A stretch of DNA of 7,695 nt from Segetimicrobium sp035279545 (GTDB lineage: Bacteria; Sysuimicrobiota; Sysuimicrobiia; Sysuimicrobiales; Segetimicrobiaceae): assembly GCA_035279545.1 (NCBI GenBank), contig DATEHM010000035.1:1-7695 (forward strand). The letters run 5' to 3'. Both the position numbers and the translations under genes were made by a program. The stretch's first letter is position 1, and the number at the start of each line of letters is the position of its first letter. The notes beneath the pieces are model-generated. The model was given only the letters and a program-made list of their open reading frames with translations, did no database searches and was not told the origin of the DNA. Of this stretch, positions 5,861 through 7,695 are shown in pieces.

Positions 5861-5912
5861 CAAACGTGTCCGTGTAGGTCTCAGGAACCCACACCTGATA
5901 GGAGATGACGCG
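5861..5912 (+). promoter_or_regulatory. Leader of the exported VPAGT protein gene, with SD
   Basis: GGAG at 5901-5904 lies 8 nt from the ATG at 5913, a good ribosome binding site. Upstream, GTGT (5872-5875) and GGT (5877-5879) can pair with ACC (5887-5889) and ACAC (5891-5894) across one mismatch, a weak hairpin. I see no convincing -35/-10 pair, so whether this gene has its own promoter is open. Confidence 0.4.
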
Positions 5913-6470
5913 ATGCGCACTCAACGCACGCTCGCACGAAGCTCGCTGGCCGTGGCCGCGGCGATGGCGGTGATGCTGGCCCTCTCCGGCGCGCCGGCGG
6001 CGGCCGCCACGACCGTCTGGGTCCCGGCGGGGACTCACGTTGGACTACAGTTTCTCACCGGGGTCGACTCCCGCAGGACGACCGCGGGCAGCCGGATACA
6101 CTTCAAGGTCACGAGCAACGTGATCATGAACCGGCGGGTGATCATCCGGGCGGGCGCGCCGGCGTCGGGAACCGTCACCCAGGTCGGCAAGCCGGGCGTC
6201 TTCGGGAAGAGCGCGAAGGTGGTCGTCGGCTTCATCACCGCGACCGGGGTGGACGGCAGACCGATCAAGCTCACCGACGTGGTGGTCTCGAAGGACATGA
6301 TCAACAAGAGCCGAGCCGGGGCGGCCGGCGCCACCGTCGCGGGCGCCATCGTCCTCGGCCCGGTAGGGCTCCTGGCGGGCGCGCTGATCAGGGGGAACGA
6401 CGTCGAGGTACCGGCCGGCACCTATGTCACCGACACGATCAAAGTGGGGGCCCGCGTCAAGGTAAGCTAG
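5913..6470 (+). CDS. Exported protein with paired VPAGT motifs and glycine-rich hydrophobic segment, unknown function
   Basis: 185 residues, not recognised with certainty. Residues 1-32 form a clear Sec signal peptide (Arg-rich start, hydrophobic 12-25, APAAAA cleavage region near 32). The mature part starts WVPAGTHVGLQF (36-47) and continues as short strands with SRIHFKVTSNV (60-70), VIIRAGAPASGTVTQV (76-91) and VDGRPIKL (113-120). A glycine-spaced hydrophobic stretch, GAAGATVAGAIVLGPVGLLAGALI (136-159), resembles a glycine zipper or membrane hairpin. The motif then returns as VPAGTYVTDTIKV (166-178). The pattern 'VPAGT, then low-charge strands, then IxxGAxxxGxV, then DGxxIxL' recalls in outline the C-terminal beta-barrel of TrbI/VirB10 proteins, but this is inference and no secretion genes are nearby. 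An envelope location is likely. The start is supported by GGAG 8 nt upstream. Confidence 0.7.
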   Translation: MRTQRTLARSSLAVAAAMAVMLALSGAPAAAATTVWVPAGTHVGLQFLTGVDSRRTTAGSRIHFKVTSNVIMNRRVIIRAGAPASGTVTQVGKPGVFGKSAKVVVGFITATGVDGRPIKLTDVVVSKDMINKSRAGAAGATVAGAIVLGPVGLLAGALIRGNDVEVPAGTYVTDTIKVGARVKVS

Positions 6471-6479
6471 GTCACCCCC

Positions 6480-6525
6480 GAACACGCCGGGGCCCCGGGT
6501 TGATCCCGGCGGCGGCCGCGTGTTC
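6480..6525. terminator. Large dyad between converging genes, probable bidirectional terminator
   Basis: GAACACGC (6480-6487) pairs perfectly with GCGTGTTC (6518-6525). Inside it, CCGGG (6495-6499) pairs with CCCGG (6505-6509) around TTGAT, and 6487-6498 is itself a 12-bp palindrome. The dyad begins 9 nt after the stop of the exported protein and 3 nt after the stop of the opposing peptidase gene. No T-run is present on either strand, so termination by structure alone is uncertain. Confidence 0.5.
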
Positions 6526-6528
6526 CCG

Positions 6529-7695
6529 TTACCGACCGGGGGCGGCGACGTCCAGCACCACGGCCGTCGCCAGCCGCGCGGACACCGCCAGCAGGTTCGG
6601 GTCCACCCGATCCACCGTGTCCTTCGGGGTGTCGTAGTACGGATCGTCGGGCCTCAAGATGAAGACGACGGGGACGCCCACCGCCTCGAAGCTCTGGTGG
6701 TCGCTGCCTCCTGAGGGCTGGACGATCACTTTGATGCCGAGACGCTCGGCCATCCCGGCGGCGGTGTGGACGAGGTCGTCGCTCCCCTTGTCCCTGGCCA
6801 GTTGCAGCTTCTCGCCCACCCCTTCCATGTCGAGATCCACCATGCCGACGACGGGATCGGCACCCATATGGTGCACGTAGTACTCGGAGCCGTACAGACC
6901 GTACTCCTCCTCGCCGAAGAAGACGAACCGGACGGTCAGCGCCAGCGGCACGCCGCGGAGCACCTCCGCCACCTCGAGGGCGGTGGCGACGCCCGAGGTG
7001 TTATCGTTGGCCCCCGGGGCCCCCTCCACCGTGTCGCGGTGCGCCCCCACCACCAGGACCCGGTGCGCGTCCCGCGTGCCGGGCTTGGTGCCGATGATGT
7101 TCCACGTGGTGCGCTGCTCGTCGACGGTCTGCACGTTGAGGTGCACGGTCACGGCGCCCGCGCGCACAAGGGAGAGCAGGCGTTCGCCCTCGACGCCGGA
7201 AAGGCTGACCGTGGGGATCTTCGCGCCCCGGCCGACGACGCCGCGCAGGTCGCCCGCCTGAACGTTGTAGATGATCGCGGCCAGCGCTCCGGCGTCGCCG
7301 GCGTTCTTGACCTTCTCGGCAAACGTCATTCCGCCGCGCAGGATCAGCGCGATCTTCCCCGCGGGCGGCTTCGCGCGAACGTCCTCGGGGCGAGCGAGCC
7401 CGACGTCGACCACCTCCGCGGCGATCCCCCCATCGACCGTGGAGGGGGAGTACACCATGGCGTTCGGATGGAGCACCACGGTGGGCGCCGACGGCACACT
7501 CAACGCGACCGCCCGCACCCCGAAGAACGGAAATTGAAACGCCTGCCACTCCACCGCGTACCCGTCCCCTTCCAGCTGACGGGCGATGTACGCTCCGGAC
7601 GGGCGGTCCTGGGGGCTCCCGGCCACGTGGGGGCCGATGCGCTGGGACAGCGCCAGGACGTGCTCGTACGCCCGCCGGCCGGAAACCTGCGACAG
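6529..7695 (-). CDS. M28-family zinc metallopeptidase (aminopeptidase type) with PA domain, 5' partial
   Basis: Co-catalytic di-zinc exopeptidase that probably releases N-terminal amino acids from peptides. The frame stays open to the window edge; 388 residues are visible, starting LSQVSGRRAYEHVLALSQRI, so the start and any signal peptide lie outside. Order: N-terminal M28 cap, a PA (protease-associated) insert around 110-185 with GKIALILRGGMTFAEKV and AGALAAIIYN, then the catalytic domain. Zinc site: VGAHRDTV (His219), GANDNTSG (bridging Asp231), GEEEYGLYGS (Glu263 as base, Glu264 as ligand), VDLDMEG (Asp289) and GGSDHQSF (His333), so all five ligands and the base are present. C-terminal TPKDTVDRVD is also typical of the family. 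A GTG at 7626 lies inside the conserved N-terminal helix and is not the start. It converges on the VPAGT gene across a 58-nt gap. The exact peptide substrate cannot be told. Confidence 0.93.
   Translation of the reverse strand: MSQVSGRRAYEHVLALSQRIGPHVAGSPQDRPSGAYIARQLEGDGYAVEWQAFQFPFFGVRAVALSVPSAPTVVLHPNAMVYSPSTVDGGIAAEVVDVGLARPEDVRAKPPAGKIALILRGGMTFAEKVKNAGDAGALAAIIYNVQAGDLRGVVGRGAKIPTVSLSGVEGERLLSLVRAGAVTVHLNVQTVDEQRTTWNIIGTKPGTRDAHRVLVVGAHRDTVEGAPGANDNTSGVATALEVAEVLRGVPLALTVRFVFFGEEEYGLYGSEYYVHHMGADPVVGMVDLDMEGVGEKLQLARDKGSDDLVHTAAGMAERLGIKVIVQPSGGSDHQSFEAVGVPVVFILRPDDPYYDTPKDTVDRVDPNLLAVSARLATAVVLDVAAPGR

Noticed and set aside
1..7695. CRISPR array, insertion sequence, tRNA, rRNA, integrase or defence genes
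   Set aside because: I found no regular spaced repeats, transposase motifs, terminal inverted repeats or RNA-gene signatures on either strand.

Overview
This is a GC-rich (about 70%), gene-dense bacterial window with housekeeping and accessory metabolic genes. No mobile elements, CRISPR, tRNA or rRNA are visible. Very high GC, Shine-Dalgarno (SD) starters, 4-nt start/stop overlaps and a mixture of lineage signals fit an uncultivated high-GC lineage of the Armatimonadota/Chloroflexota/'ANGP1' kind: a Gram-positive-like FabI, a MutY without its C-terminal domain, and a long-form Ndk. I cannot fix the phylum from sequence alone.

Layout: (1) 1-1514, plus strand: nth (endonuclease III, 5' end uncertain or beyond the edge) overlaps fabI (enoyl-ACP reductase) by ATGA. 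(2) 1518-3415, minus strand: a secreted six- or seven-bladed beta-propeller protein is followed by a short mutY-type glycosylase, joined by a GTGA overlap. mutY converges on fabI with only 3 nt between the stop codons. (3) 3416-3541: divergent control region with a perfect TATAAT. (4) 3542-5819, plus strand: an 8-codon leader minigene made by a 23-bp tandem duplication, overlapping by ATGA a cytoplasmic gamma-glutamyltransferase-like Ntn hydrolase, then ndk in an insertion-bearing long form. (5) 5820-5912: a spacer rich in competing C/G-tract hairpins. (6) 5913-6470, plus strand: a small exported protein of unknown function with two VPAGT motifs and a glycine-rich hydrophobic segment. (7) 6471-6528: a dyad that probably terminates both converging genes. 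(8) 6529-7695, minus strand: an M28 metallopeptidase with a PA domain, cut by the window edge.

Two base-excision-repair glycosylases with the same Fe-S signature (Nth and MutY) lie within 2.2 kb, and Ndk also serves nucleotide supply, so the window has a loose genome-maintenance theme. Peptide and amino-acid scavenging (GGT-like enzyme, M28 peptidase) is a second theme. I see no clear new multi-gene system. The best leads are the leader minigene, the MutY variant coupled to a propeller gene, the Ndk insertion, the altered GGT-like active site and the VPAGT protein.
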